This document shows positions 1 through 6,706 of a stretch of 23,873 nucleotides of DNA, in pieces (position 1 is the stretch's first letter; the number at the start of each line of letters is the position of its first letter). The translations under genes and the position numbers were made by a program. Location of the stretch: NCBI GenBank assembly GCA_964353405.1, contig CAYGWJ010000294.1:1-23873 (forward strand), written 5' to 3'. The DNA is from JBGLNJ01 sp964353405 (lineage in GTDB: Bacteria; Chloroflexota; Anaerolineae; Fen-1058). Below the pieces are notes generated by a model, which was not told the DNA's origin, searched no databases, and saw only the letters and a program-made list of their open reading frames with translations.

Positions 1-1
1 C

Positions 2-187
2 GGCATTGGCACGGGCATTTTCTACCCGGTCCCCGCACATCAGCAAAACTATATTCGCCAGATGTTGGGCGACGTGAGTCTGCCCGTGGCCGAGCGGTTG
101 GCAAAAGAGGTCATCTCGCTGCCGGTACATCCGCAGTTGAGCCAGGCTGACTTGGAAGCGATCGTGGCCGAGGTGAACAAGTTGTGA
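2..187 (+). CDS. DegT/DnrJ/EryC1-family sugar aminotransferase, C-terminal end (partial)
   Basis: The reading frame is open from the window edge and ends at TGA 185-187, giving the last 61 residues. The tail begins GIGTGIFYPVPAHQQ and contains PVAERLAKEVISLPVHP, followed by a final helix. This is the usual C-terminus of PLP-dependent sugar aminotransferases of the DegT/DnrJ/EryC1 family, where the G-I-x-x-x-x-YPVP segment lies near the active site and the SLPVHP motif precedes the last helix. The catalytic lysine lies outside the window. The stop overlaps by 4 bp (GTGA, 184-187) the start of a decayed oxidoreductase remnant, so the two were once neighbours in an operon. By analogy with wbpE it may have aminated a 3-keto UDP-sugar uronate; that assignment rests on the remnants downstream and is inference. 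Confidence 0.85.
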   Translation, partial: GIGTGIFYPVPAHQQNYIRQMLGDVSLPVAERLAKEVISLPVHPQLSQADLEAIVAEVNKL

Positions 188-237
188 CCCGGGTGGCCGT
201 TATCGGCGTGGGCGCGATGGGGCGCAACCACTGCTAA
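184..237 (+). pseudogene. Gfo/Idh/MocA oxidoreductase, N-terminal remnant (WbpB-like)
   Basis: A GTG start overlapping the previous stop opens the frame MTRVAVIGVGAMGRNHC, which ends at TAA 235-237. V-A-V-I-G-V-G-x-M-G-x-x-H is the NAD-binding first beta strand and glycine loop of Gfo/Idh/MocA oxidoreductases, normally about 320-350 residues long. Only about 17 residues remain before homology stops and a different gene's 3' end begins. The 4-bp overlap with the aminotransferase shows that this was a real operon gene before truncation. It cannot make a functional enzyme. Family identity is firm for so short a piece; the WbpB-like (UDP-GlcNAc-uronate 3-dehydrogenase) role is inferred from the neighbours. 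Confidence 0.7.
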
Positions 238-380
238 CGTTGGCCGACTGCGTTGTGATCATAGCGGATCCTTCAGTATTTGACCGGTAGATGATTTCTC
301 AGCGTGCGCGGCTGATCGTGGATACACGCAATGCACTCAGATCCGGGTCCGAGGGACCGACAAGGGTGGTAAAGCTATAA
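237..380 (+). pseudogene. UDP-sugar 6-dehydrogenase, C-terminal remnant (WbpA/WecC-like)
   Basis: In the frame ending at TAA 378-380 the translation reads LADCVVIIADPSVFDR, a TAG at 288-290, then MISQRARLIVDTRNALR and a tail ending RVVKL. This matches the extreme C-terminus of UDP-N-acetylhexosamine/UDP-glucose 6-dehydrogenases, where an A-D-x-V-V-I-x-T-D-H-S-x-F/Y-D strand is followed by a helix and the LIVDTRN motif. The expected T-D-H-S is eroded to A-D-P-S and one codon has become amber. The rest of the gene (about 380 codons) is missing. The stop overlaps the next ATG (TAATG, 378-382), so the dehydrogenase originally sat directly upstream of the epimerase. The frame differs from that of the Gfo/Idh remnant, so the join is out of frame. 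Confidence 0.72.
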
Positions 381-1327
381 TGGCGACTTTTCTTGTGACC
401 GGCGGGGCCGGCTTTATCGGTTCGCACATCGTAGACGAACTTGTGCGCCGTGGTGAACGGGTCAGGGTACTGGATGACTTTAGCACAGGCAAACGTGAGA
501 ATCTCGCGTCGGTGGCGCACCGGGTTGAATTGAAGGGGGGCGATATCCGCGACGTAGCCACGGTCAAGGCTGCCATGCTGGGGGTGGACTATGTGCTGCA
601 CCAAGCAGCGTTGCCCTCTGTGCCGCGCTCGGTAGCCGACCCGATGACGACCAACGAGGTCAATGTCACGGGCACGCTCAATGTGCTGATGGCTGCGCGC
701 GAAGCGAACGTCAAGCGCGTAGTGTATGCTTCGTCTTCCTCGGTGTATGGCAATAATCCCACGCTGCCCAAGCGCGAAGACATGTCCACTAACCCGCTTT
801 CGCCCTATGCCGTGTCCAAGCTGGCTGGCGAAAACTATTGCCGCGCCTTTCATCAAGTCTACGGTCTGCCGATGGTGGCGCTGCGCTATTTCAACGTATT
901 CGGTCCACGTCAGGACCCCGCCTCGCAATATTCGGCGGTGATTCCCAGGTTCATCGCATCCCTGTTGCGCGGCGAGCCGCCGACCATCTATGGTGATGGC
1001 ACACAGTCGCGTGACTTTACTTACGTGGCGAATGTCGTGCAAGCCAATCTCTTGGCCTGCCACAGAGAGGAAGCCGTTGGGCAAGTGATAAATGTAGCCT
1101 GCGGCGAGCGATACACGTTATTAGACCTTTGCCGCGAGCTGGCTGAGTTGACAGGCAAGACGTTTCAGCCCACCTTCGCTCCGCCGCGCGCCGGCGATGT
1201 GAAGCACTCGATGGCGGCGATTGACCGGGCCAGACAATTGTTGGACTATGCGCCGGACGTGGGTTGGCGCGAAGGGCTGCTGGGGACGGCGGAGTGGCAT
1301 GTCGGCCAGGCGCAGGTGGAAGGTTGA
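380..1327 (+). CDS. NAD-dependent UDP-hexosamine 4-epimerase-like protein (WbpP/GalE family, extended SDR)
   Basis: A 315-residue extended short-chain dehydrogenase. The NAD-binding loop TGGAGFIGS lies at residues 7-15, followed by D-x-R-D of the adenine pocket. SSSSVYG at about 118-124 supplies the catalytic serine region, and the Y-x-x-x-K pair is Y143/K147 (SPYAVSK). R-Y-F-N-V-F-G-P-R (about 169-177) and the FTYVANVV segment bind the sugar nucleotide. These features and the length fit UDP-Glc/UDP-GlcNAc 4-epimerases of the WbpP/Gne group, which interconvert UDP-GlcNAc with UDP-GalNAc or their uronates. Upstream lies the remnant of a UDP-sugar dehydrogenase whose stop overlaps this start, so the epimerase may first have acted on a uronic acid. 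It is intact. UDP-glucuronate epimerase or decarboxylase activity cannot be excluded from sequence alone. Confidence 0.85.
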   Translation: MATFLVTGGAGFIGSHIVDELVRRGERVRVLDDFSTGKRENLASVAHRVELKGGDIRDVATVKAAMLGVDYVLHQAALPSVPRSVADPMTTNEVNVTGTLNVLMAAREANVKRVVYASSSSVYGNNPTLPKREDMSTNPLSPYAVSKLAGENYCRAFHQVYGLPMVALRYFNVFGPRQDPASQYSAVIPRFIASLLRGEPPTIYGDGTQSRDFTYVANVVQANLLACHREEAVGQVINVACGERYTLLDLCRELAELTGKTFQPTFAPPRAGDVKHSMAAIDRARQLLDYAPDVGWREGLLGTAEWHVGQAQVEG

Positions 1328-1330
1328 TGG

Positions 1331-2635
1331 ATGTCAGCAAGCGCGAGATGGTCGGGAGCTAGATCGTTTGTGCTGCTGATGCTGCTCTTGGGGCTGTTGC
1401 GCACGCCCACCTTGATTAGCACCGGGCTGAATAATCAGGGCAGTCTCTTGTTTTTCAAGGAGCAGCAATCTCTTCCCTTGTCGGTAGTTCCCCGATGCGT
1501 GCGGCAGTTGGAGCGTTTGTCTGCCGTTGTGTCGTTTGAGCAGGCCCTGCGTGTCAATCCACGCAATCAACGCGCATGGCTTTACCTGGGGCACTTGGCT
1601 TGGCTACAAGGAGAGTGTGAGCCTGCCATGTCTGCCTGGCAGCAGGCGATTCGTTTGTCACCGCGAGATGTTATGGCTCAGTTGGAATCCGCTCATGCAC
1701 TTTACGCGAGTGGCCACACCGAGCAAGCCCTTGCGGCCTATCACGCCATAGGGGCTGCCGGATACTTTTACGGGCGCAGCCAGCAAGCTCAGAAGGCGGG
1801 TGACTTGCGCGCCGCTTTGACGGGCTATGAATTGAGTATGGCAATTGCTCCAACGCGCCAGGCCGCCGATCCATTGGCGGTGCTGTACCTGACACTAATG
1901 CACGAACCCCAATCTGCAGCAGTCACATGGCGGGAATTGGCTGCCGCGATTGACGCCAATCAAGCGGATCATTGGTGGGCTATCGGGCAAGCAGCAGAAA
2001 TAGATAAGGACTGGGACGTTGCTGTGCAGGCATATCAACGCGCCATCCCGCTTGAAAGAGATCGCTATCAGCTCTATTCCCTGTACATACAAGCTGGCAA
2101 CGTCAGCCGGTACCGGCAGAGCTATGCCGAGGCTGAGCGTTATTTTGACCTGGCAAGCGTCACGAATCCAAAAAGCATGTGGCCGTACCTGTATCGGGGG
2201 TTCATGGAGCAGGATCAGAAACACTACGACGCTGCTTTGTCATGGTACCTGCAAGCTGGCCGGGTTGACCCACAAAGCGAGTCGCCCAAATATTACCAGG
2301 CCGCCTTGCTGTGGAGCATGGGCAAGAAGCTGGAAGCTCGGGATTTGTTGGCGCAGGCGGAGGCGCAGAACCCCGAGAACGCCGATGTCAAATTTTATCT
2401 GGGACTGGTGGCTCATGACCAGGGAGATTTGACGCAGGCTATTGAATATCTGCGGCAGGCTGTAGTGCTGTATCCAGGCACGCCGGTGGATTGGATGAAA
2501 CTGTTGGGTGACTGGTACGTTCAGGCTGGGCGTTGCGCCGATTCGGTTGCCGCTTATCAGCAAGCCCTCGAGTGGCAACCCAGTGATGCTACAACGCTTC
2601 AGCAATTGGAAAACATACAAAAAACATGCCAGTGA
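1331..2635 (+). CDS. TPR-repeat protein with N-terminal membrane anchor or signal
   Basis: A 434-residue protein starting 3 nt after the epimerase stop. Residues about 13-23 (FVLLMLLLGLL) after a basic N-terminus form a signal-anchor or signal peptide. The rest, from about residue 55, is a run of tetratricopeptide-like helix pairs with the usual W/Y-x-x-L-G ... A-x-x-x-Y-x-x-A-L-x-x-x-P spacing, for example AWLYLGHLAWLQGECEPAM, AVQAYQRAIPLERD, ALSWYLQAGRVDP, AIEYLRQAVVLYP and SVAAYQQALEWQP. There is no catalytic domain. Membrane-linked TPR proteins are common in polysaccharide loci, where they scaffold polymerase, ligase or export proteins; that role here is inference. A hairpin lies directly after the stop codon. 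Confidence 0.8.
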   Translation: MSASARWSGARSFVLLMLLLGLLRTPTLISTGLNNQGSLLFFKEQQSLPLSVVPRCVRQLERLSAVVSFEQALRVNPRNQRAWLYLGHLAWLQGECEPAMSAWQQAIRLSPRDVMAQLESAHALYASGHTEQALAAYHAIGAAGYFYGRSQQAQKAGDLRAALTGYELSMAIAPTRQAADPLAVLYLTLMHEPQSAAVTWRELAAAIDANQADHWWAIGQAAEIDKDWDVAVQAYQRAIPLERDRYQLYSLYIQAGNVSRYRQSYAEAERYFDLASVTNPKSMWPYLYRGFMEQDQKHYDAALSWYLQAGRVDPQSESPKYYQAALLWSMGKKLEARDLLAQAEAQNPENADVKFYLGLVAHDQGDLTQAIEYLRQAVVLYPGTPVDWMKLLGDWYVQAGRCADSVAAYQQALEWQPSDATTLQQLENIQKTCQ

Positions 2636-2658
2636 CCCCTTCGGTTGGGGTAAGTGGC
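2628..2658 (+). repeat. Imperfect hairpin at the TPR/aminotransferase junction
   Basis: ACCCC (2635-2639) pairs with GGGGT (2647-2651) across the loop TTCGGTT. After a symmetric 3x3 internal loop, GCCA (2628-2631) pairs with TGGC (2655-2658). It overlaps the TPR stop codon and ends 8 nt before the next Shine-Dalgarno sequence. No T-tract follows, so it is more likely an mRNA-stability or weak attenuation element than a strong terminator. Confidence 0.4.
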
Positions 2659-2666
2659 AATAGTGT

Positions 2667-2673
2667 GGAGGTG
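2667..2673 (+). promoter_or_regulatory. Shine-Dalgarno GGAGGTG deciding the aminotransferase start
   Basis: GGAGGTG lies at ideal spacing before ATG 2678. This favours ATG 2678 over an in-frame GTG at 2654, which has no upstream Shine-Dalgarno sequence and would add eight non-conserved residues. Confidence 0.7.
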
Positions 2674-2677
2674 CCCT

Positions 2678-3826
2678 ATGGAGCCAATTCAACTTTTTGT
2701 GCCCACTTTCCGCATAGATGAGTGCCTGGCGGAAATCCGCGAATGCCTTGAGAAGGGCTGGACGGGTATCGGCTTCAAGACCGTTCAGTTTGAGAGCGCT
2801 TGGCAAGAGTTCACTGGGCTGCCGCATGCCCATTTCTTGAACTCCGCGACAGCCGGACTCCATCTTGCCGTTCGATTGTTGAAGGAGCACGAGGAGTGGC
2901 AGGACGGGGACGAGATCATCAGCACGCCGCTCACATTCGTTTCAACTAATCATGTCATCTTGTACGAGCGCCTACGTCCCGTATTCGCTGACGTAGACGA
3001 GTTTCTTTGTCTTGATCCAGCCTCGATCCTGGAACGTATCACACCACGTACACGAGCGGTGATGTTTGTAGGGCTTGGTGGCAATACCGGGCAATTGGAG
3101 CAGGTGGCGCGTGTGTGTCATGAGCGCGGTTTGAAGTTGATTCTCGATGCTTCGCACATGGCGGGCACACGGCAGTGCGGCAAGCATGTGGGCAGTGAGG
3201 CTGACGTAGCCGTGTTTAGTTTCCAGGCCGTCAAGAACCTGCCGATTGCAGATGCGGGCATGATTTGTTTCGCCGACGCGCAGTTGGATGCCGAGGTGCG
3301 CCAATGGACATGGCTGGGTATCAACAAGGATACTTATTCGCGCACCATCTCCCAGGGTGCGTACAAGTGGTACTATGACGTCGAACACGAAGGGTTCAAA
3401 TATCACGGCAACTCGATTATGGCGGCAATCGGGCTGGTCTCGATCAAATATCTGGATCAAGACAATGCCTACCGCCGTCAAATCGCAACATGGTACGATG
3501 AATTGCTAGACGATGAGCCGCGTATTCAGCGTATTCCAGTTGCGCCAGGATGCTTGTCGGCGCGCCATTTATACCAGGTGATGTTGGATCACCGTGACGA
3601 GGTAATGCTGGCGCTGAATCAGCAACAGATCTACCCGGGTGTTCACTATCGAGACAATACCGCCTATAGAATGTATGCTTATGCGCGCGGGACATGCCCG
3701 CGTGCCACATCTGCTAGCGAACGTCTCATTTCCTTGCCTGTGCACCTGCGGCTGAATTATCGCGATGTGCAGCGCGCTGCAATTGCTCTGAAAACTATTG
3801 TAGCTCGGCTGGGGCAAGGCCAGTGA
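2678..3826 (+). CDS. DegT/DnrJ/EryC1-family PLP-dependent sugar aminotransferase
   Basis: A 382-residue fold-type I aminotransferase. L-N-S-A-T-A-G-L-H-L is the phosphate-binding loop. D157 in LILDASH should pair with the PLP ring nitrogen, and K186 in FSFQAVKNLP is the Schiff-base lysine. STPLTFVSTNHVILYE is the typical substrate-side motif. An unusual FVGLGGNTG segment (about 131-139) replaces the common P-V-H-x-x-G. The family transfers an amino group from glutamate to a keto sugar nucleotide. It overlaps by 4 bp (GTGA) a GNAT acetyltransferase, so the two probably make an N-acetylated amino sugar in sequence, as the Pse and Qui4N pathways do. No dedicated dehydratase sits beside it; the keto substrate may come from the 4,6-dehydratase at the far end of the locus. 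Exact substrate unknown. Confidence 0.88.
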   Translation: MEPIQLFVPTFRIDECLAEIRECLEKGWTGIGFKTVQFESAWQEFTGLPHAHFLNSATAGLHLAVRLLKEHEEWQDGDEIISTPLTFVSTNHVILYERLRPVFADVDEFLCLDPASILERITPRTRAVMFVGLGGNTGQLEQVARVCHERGLKLILDASHMAGTRQCGKHVGSEADVAVFSFQAVKNLPIADAGMICFADAQLDAEVRQWTWLGINKDTYSRTISQGAYKWYYDVEHEGFKYHGNSIMAAIGLVSIKYLDQDNAYRRQIATWYDELLDDEPRIQRIPVAPGCLSARHLYQVMLDHRDEVMLALNQQQIYPGVHYRDNTAYRMYAYARGTCPRATSASERLISLPVHLRLNYRDVQRAAIALKTIVARLGQGQ

Positions 3827-4341
3827 CGAGCGGGATCTCGAAATGTCACTGGTCGCCAGTCGAGAACCGGTATGTTCGGCTTCGTTTGTTAGAAGAGTCC
3901 GATCTGCCGATGACGTTGAGATGGCGTAATCAAGACCATATCCGCGAATGGTTTTTTCATTCTGACGTGATTACGCCTGAGCAGCATCAAGCTTGGTTCA
4001 AAAGATACTTGCAGCAGGATGATGATTACGTTTTTGTCATCGAGGAGGTCGCGGCTTCTTTCTGCCCGGTCGGTCAGGTGGCAATCTATCACATTGACTG
4101 GGCAGCCCGGCAAGCCGAATTCGGTCGGCTGATGATTGGCGAGCCTGTGGCAGTGGGTAAGGGGTTGGCGCGGGCTGCCACCGGGCTGTTGGTTGATATG
4201 GCGATAGACGTTTTGGGATTGCGAGAAGTATATCTGGAAGTGTTTGCCGATAATGTGGCTGCGTTGTCAATCTACACTGCCTGTGGTTTCCAAATCACAG
4301 GTCGACGCGACAATGTGTTGCATATGAGCAAGACGAGGTAG
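3823..4341 (+). CDS. GNAT N-acetyltransferase, PseH-like (RimJ/RimL type)
   Basis: A 172-residue GNAT protein with a GTG start overlapping the aminotransferase stop. The N-terminus reads VRLRLLEESDLPMTLRWRN, then IREWFFHSDVITPEQHQAWF. This arrangement (W-R-N, then I-x-x-E-x-H-x-x-W-F) is typical of PseH and related amino-sugar acetyltransferases. The acetyl-CoA loop is a reduced V-G-K-G-L-A at about 111-116, followed by LREVYLEVFADNVAALSIYTACGF (the N-x-x-A-x-x-x-Y-x-x-x-G-F signature). It should acetylate (or acylate) the amino group installed by the preceding enzyme, on the sugar nucleotide in the cytoplasm. RimJ/RimL-type protein acetylation is the alternative, but the tight coupling to a sugar aminotransferase argues against it. 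Confidence 0.82.
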   Translation: MTSGISKCHWSPVENRYVRLRLLEESDLPMTLRWRNQDHIREWFFHSDVITPEQHQAWFKRYLQQDDDYVFVIEEVAASFCPVGQVAIYHIDWAARQAEFGRLMIGEPVAVGKGLARAATGLLVDMAIDVLGLREVYLEVFADNVAALSIYTACGFQITGRRDNVLHMSKTR

Positions 4342-4344
4342 GAC

Positions 4345-5664
4345 TTGTTTGCGATTTTCTTGTTTCTGGCCCTTCTTAGCTTGACACTGTCACACGTGTT
4401 ATATCATACGATCCTGTCGCCCATTGGCATATTCGGTGTGTTGTGGAACGGGTTGTTAGCCCTGTTCGAGATTCGGCTGGTGAATTATGATCCGCTCTCG
4501 GAGCAGGCCTATGTGGCGTTCATTGGCTCGTTTGTGCTGTTTGTGTGCGGTGTTTTGATTGTCACCTTAGCCGTTTCGCCGGTCAGGCGTTGGCCAACGC
4601 CTGTCCAGGTCCTTAACCCAGTACGGGCACGGCGTGTGCTTGATTTTCTTAACACGCTGGGGTTGCTGGGCTTGCTTTTGACGGCCATTCAACTCGTTCG
4701 ACTGGTGGGGTGGGGCGCGCTCTTTGAGACCGTTGCCGTTCGACAGGCCGTCGCCGGGCTAGAGGCTGGCCAGTTCGGAGGCGGCCTGGCTGGCTATTCT
4801 CTCGCACTGGCTCCGCTGGCCGGAATCATCGGAGGTATCTACCTGGCGCAGTATCCATCTGGACGCTCGCGCGCAGTGGTGTGTTTACTTGTTTCTTTGG
4901 GCAACGGTGTGCTCACAGGCAATCGTTCTCTGTTTATTTGGACGTTAGTGTTGTTTGCAATAGCATATATGTTGACCCGCGTATTTGCCAATCATGAACC
5001 GGTACGCAACCTGGGACGCTTACTGATATTGGCAAGTGTAGCACTCTTTGTTGTTTTTGGGGCTATTGGCTTGCTTCGCTTCTCACAATTTCTCCCCTAT
5101 GAAGAATCCAATGTTAATGTCAAGTTGCCGTGGACGGTGTTGCAAGCCTACCAGTATGTCACATCGGGTTTTGGCGCTTTTTCTGTTCACATTGCTGACC
5201 CTGTTCGTATTGATCTGCCGGGTGTGTATTCATTTACACCTATCGTTAGAGCGGTAGCACGAGCTAATTCGGGACTTGCAGGCTATAGCTACGAGTTCTT
5301 GGTGCAATACACTACTTCGCGCCCCACCGTTTATATTCCTGTAGGAACCAATGTCTTCACTTACTTGGCAGCACCATTTGATGATTTAGGTTGGATGAGT
5401 CTTATTTTGATGCCTCTTGCGATGGGATTGCTTAGCGGCTTTGTTTTTCTGAAACTGTTGAAGCAACCGAGTTTTGGTGTCATAGCATGTTACTCTCTTA
5501 TGTGTTTGCAGTTCGTATACTCCTCTGTAGTAATGATAACTTATTTCACTCTTACTTACGTGATCATTTTGGGTTTGTTGATGCTTCAAAACTATCTCTT
5601 CAAGAAAAGGAAACATGCTCAGCATCTGTTGCCTGCTGTTGACGCCATCGGCGTGTCCGAGTAG
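4345..5664 (+). CDS. Wzy-like oligosaccharide repeat-unit polymerase (integral membrane)
   Basis: A 439-residue, very hydrophobic protein with roughly ten to twelve predicted membrane segments, beginning at the N-terminus (FAIFLFLALLSLTLSHVLY). A larger extracytoplasmic stretch (about 240-335, between FGAIGLLRFSQFLPYE and a later membrane helix) is usual for polymerases of the Wzy/O-antigen polymerase type. The start is taken as TTG 4345, 3 nt after the acetyltransferase stop, with AGGTAGGA just upstream; it is the least certain start in the locus. Sequence conservation in this family is low, so the call rests on topology, length and its place beside a Wzx flippase and glycosyltransferases. 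The second half (about 5040-5640) is visibly richer in A and T than the flanks. An O-antigen ligase is the main alternative. Confidence 0.7.
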   Translation: MFAIFLFLALLSLTLSHVLYHTILSPIGIFGVLWNGLLALFEIRLVNYDPLSEQAYVAFIGSFVLFVCGVLIVTLAVSPVRRWPTPVQVLNPVRARRVLDFLNTLGLLGLLLTAIQLVRLVGWGALFETVAVRQAVAGLEAGQFGGGLAGYSLALAPLAGIIGGIYLAQYPSGRSRAVVCLLVSLGNGVLTGNRSLFIWTLVLFAIAYMLTRVFANHEPVRNLGRLLILASVALFVVFGAIGLLRFSQFLPYEESNVNVKLPWTVLQAYQYVTSGFGAFSVHIADPVRIDLPGVYSFTPIVRAVARANSGLAGYSYEFLVQYTTSRPTVYIPVGTNVFTYLAAPFDDLGWMSLILMPLAMGLLSGFVFLKLLKQPSFGVIACYSLMCLQFVYSSVVMITYFTLTYVIILGLLMLQNYLFKKRKHAQHLLPAVDAIGVSE

Positions 5665-6706
5665 TCGTTATTCCGTCTATAGCCTTCTGCCTCATATGCG
5701 TGACCAGGGCGTGGAGGTTAGCGTTCTCCCTTTTTGGTCTCCAGGGGCCTATTCCAAGATCCAGAAGGGGCAATTATGTTCCGCGGAATATATTGTCCGG
5801 TTAGGGCAAGGCTATCTGAAGCGTGTAGTGGATATGGTAAAAGCAAGCCACACTGATGCGGTGTGGATTCAACGGTTTGCTATGCCGGCTGGGACACGCT
5901 TGCTGGGGGCTACTTTAAAGGCGATTGGGCAGCCATTAGTCTTTGGATATGATGATGCTGTTTACGTGTCAAGCGGGAAAAAGAATCTAATGAGATCGTG
6001 GTTTGGAAGCTGGCGCGACGTCAACTGGCTGATTTCGAATAGCGACCTGGTCATTGCCCGCAATGGAGGTTTGGCGGCCCATGCGCGCCAATATAACTCG
6101 CATGTGTGCATGATCCCGGCTGGGATTGATGTTTCACATTACGATTGCGTGCTGGCAAGTGTCATGCGAGAGCGCGTAGACGACTCAACTTTTGTGATCG
6201 GCTGGATTGGCACTCCTTCCAGTGTGCCGTATTTAGAGTTGGCGCGTCCAGCTTTAGAATTGCTTGGCCGCGAAGGCCCAGTCGAACTCCGCATTATCGG
6301 CGGGAAGGCGTTGTGCCTAGACAGCGTATCGGTGAGGCATATTACCTGGCGCGAGGATACCGAAGTGCAAGAACTGGCCCAGGTGGATGTGGGCATTGCT
6401 CCTATGCCAGACGACGAATGGGCACGCGGGAAAAGCGGATTGAAGGTGGTGCAATACATGGGGTGTGGTGTCCCTGTTGTGGCGTCTGCCGTCGGCGTTC
6501 ATCTTGAGTTAATAGAGCCTGGCAAGCAGGGCTTTCTTGTCAGGTCCACCGAGGAATGGATACAGGCATTGCGCGCGCTGCGTGACGACCGGGCATTGCG
6601 CACGGCGATGGGGCTGGCAGGGCGGCAAACGGTCAGGCTCAAACACGATTTCCCCTTGATAGGCAGAGCTCACGCAGACGCATTGATGCAGGTAGGGCGA
6701 CCATGA
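5615..6706 (+). CDS. Glycosyltransferase, GT4-like (GT-B fold)
   Basis: A 363-residue protein starting inside the polymerase gene (50-nt overlap), with AAAAGG at 5605-5610 before ATG 5615. The N-terminus LLLTPSACPSSRYSVYSLLPHM corresponds to the P-x-x-S-x-R-x-R/S-V-x-x-x-x-P segment seen in many GT4 enzymes. GYDDAVY (111-117) is an inter-domain motif. The C-terminal nucleotide-sugar domain starts at FVIGWIGTPSS (about 193-203) and contains GKSGLKVVQYMGCGVPVVAS (about 272-291), where K273/K277 probably bind the donor phosphates. It should transfer one sugar of the repeat unit to the lipid-linked chain at the inner face of the membrane. Donor and acceptor cannot be read from the sequence. It ends in an ATGA overlap with the flippase. 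Confidence 0.85.
   Translation: MLSICCLLLTPSACPSSRYSVYSLLPHMRDQGVEVSVLPFWSPGAYSKIQKGQLCSAEYIVRLGQGYLKRVVDMVKASHTDAVWIQRFAMPAGTRLLGATLKAIGQPLVFGYDDAVYVSSGKKNLMRSWFGSWRDVNWLISNSDLVIARNGGLAAHARQYNSHVCMIPAGIDVSHYDCVLASVMRERVDDSTFVIGWIGTPSSVPYLELARPALELLGREGPVELRIIGGKALCLDSVSVRHITWREDTEVQELAQVDVGIAPMPDDEWARGKSGLKVVQYMGCGVPVVASAVGVHLELIEPGKQGFLVRSTEEWIQALRALRDDRALRTAMGLAGRQTVRLKHDFPLIGRAHADALMQVGRP

Noticed and set aside
299..1084. Long open frame on the minus strand opposite the epimerase gene
   Set aside because: It is a shadow of a well-supported + strand gene with intact SDR motifs; the minus translation shows no family motif.
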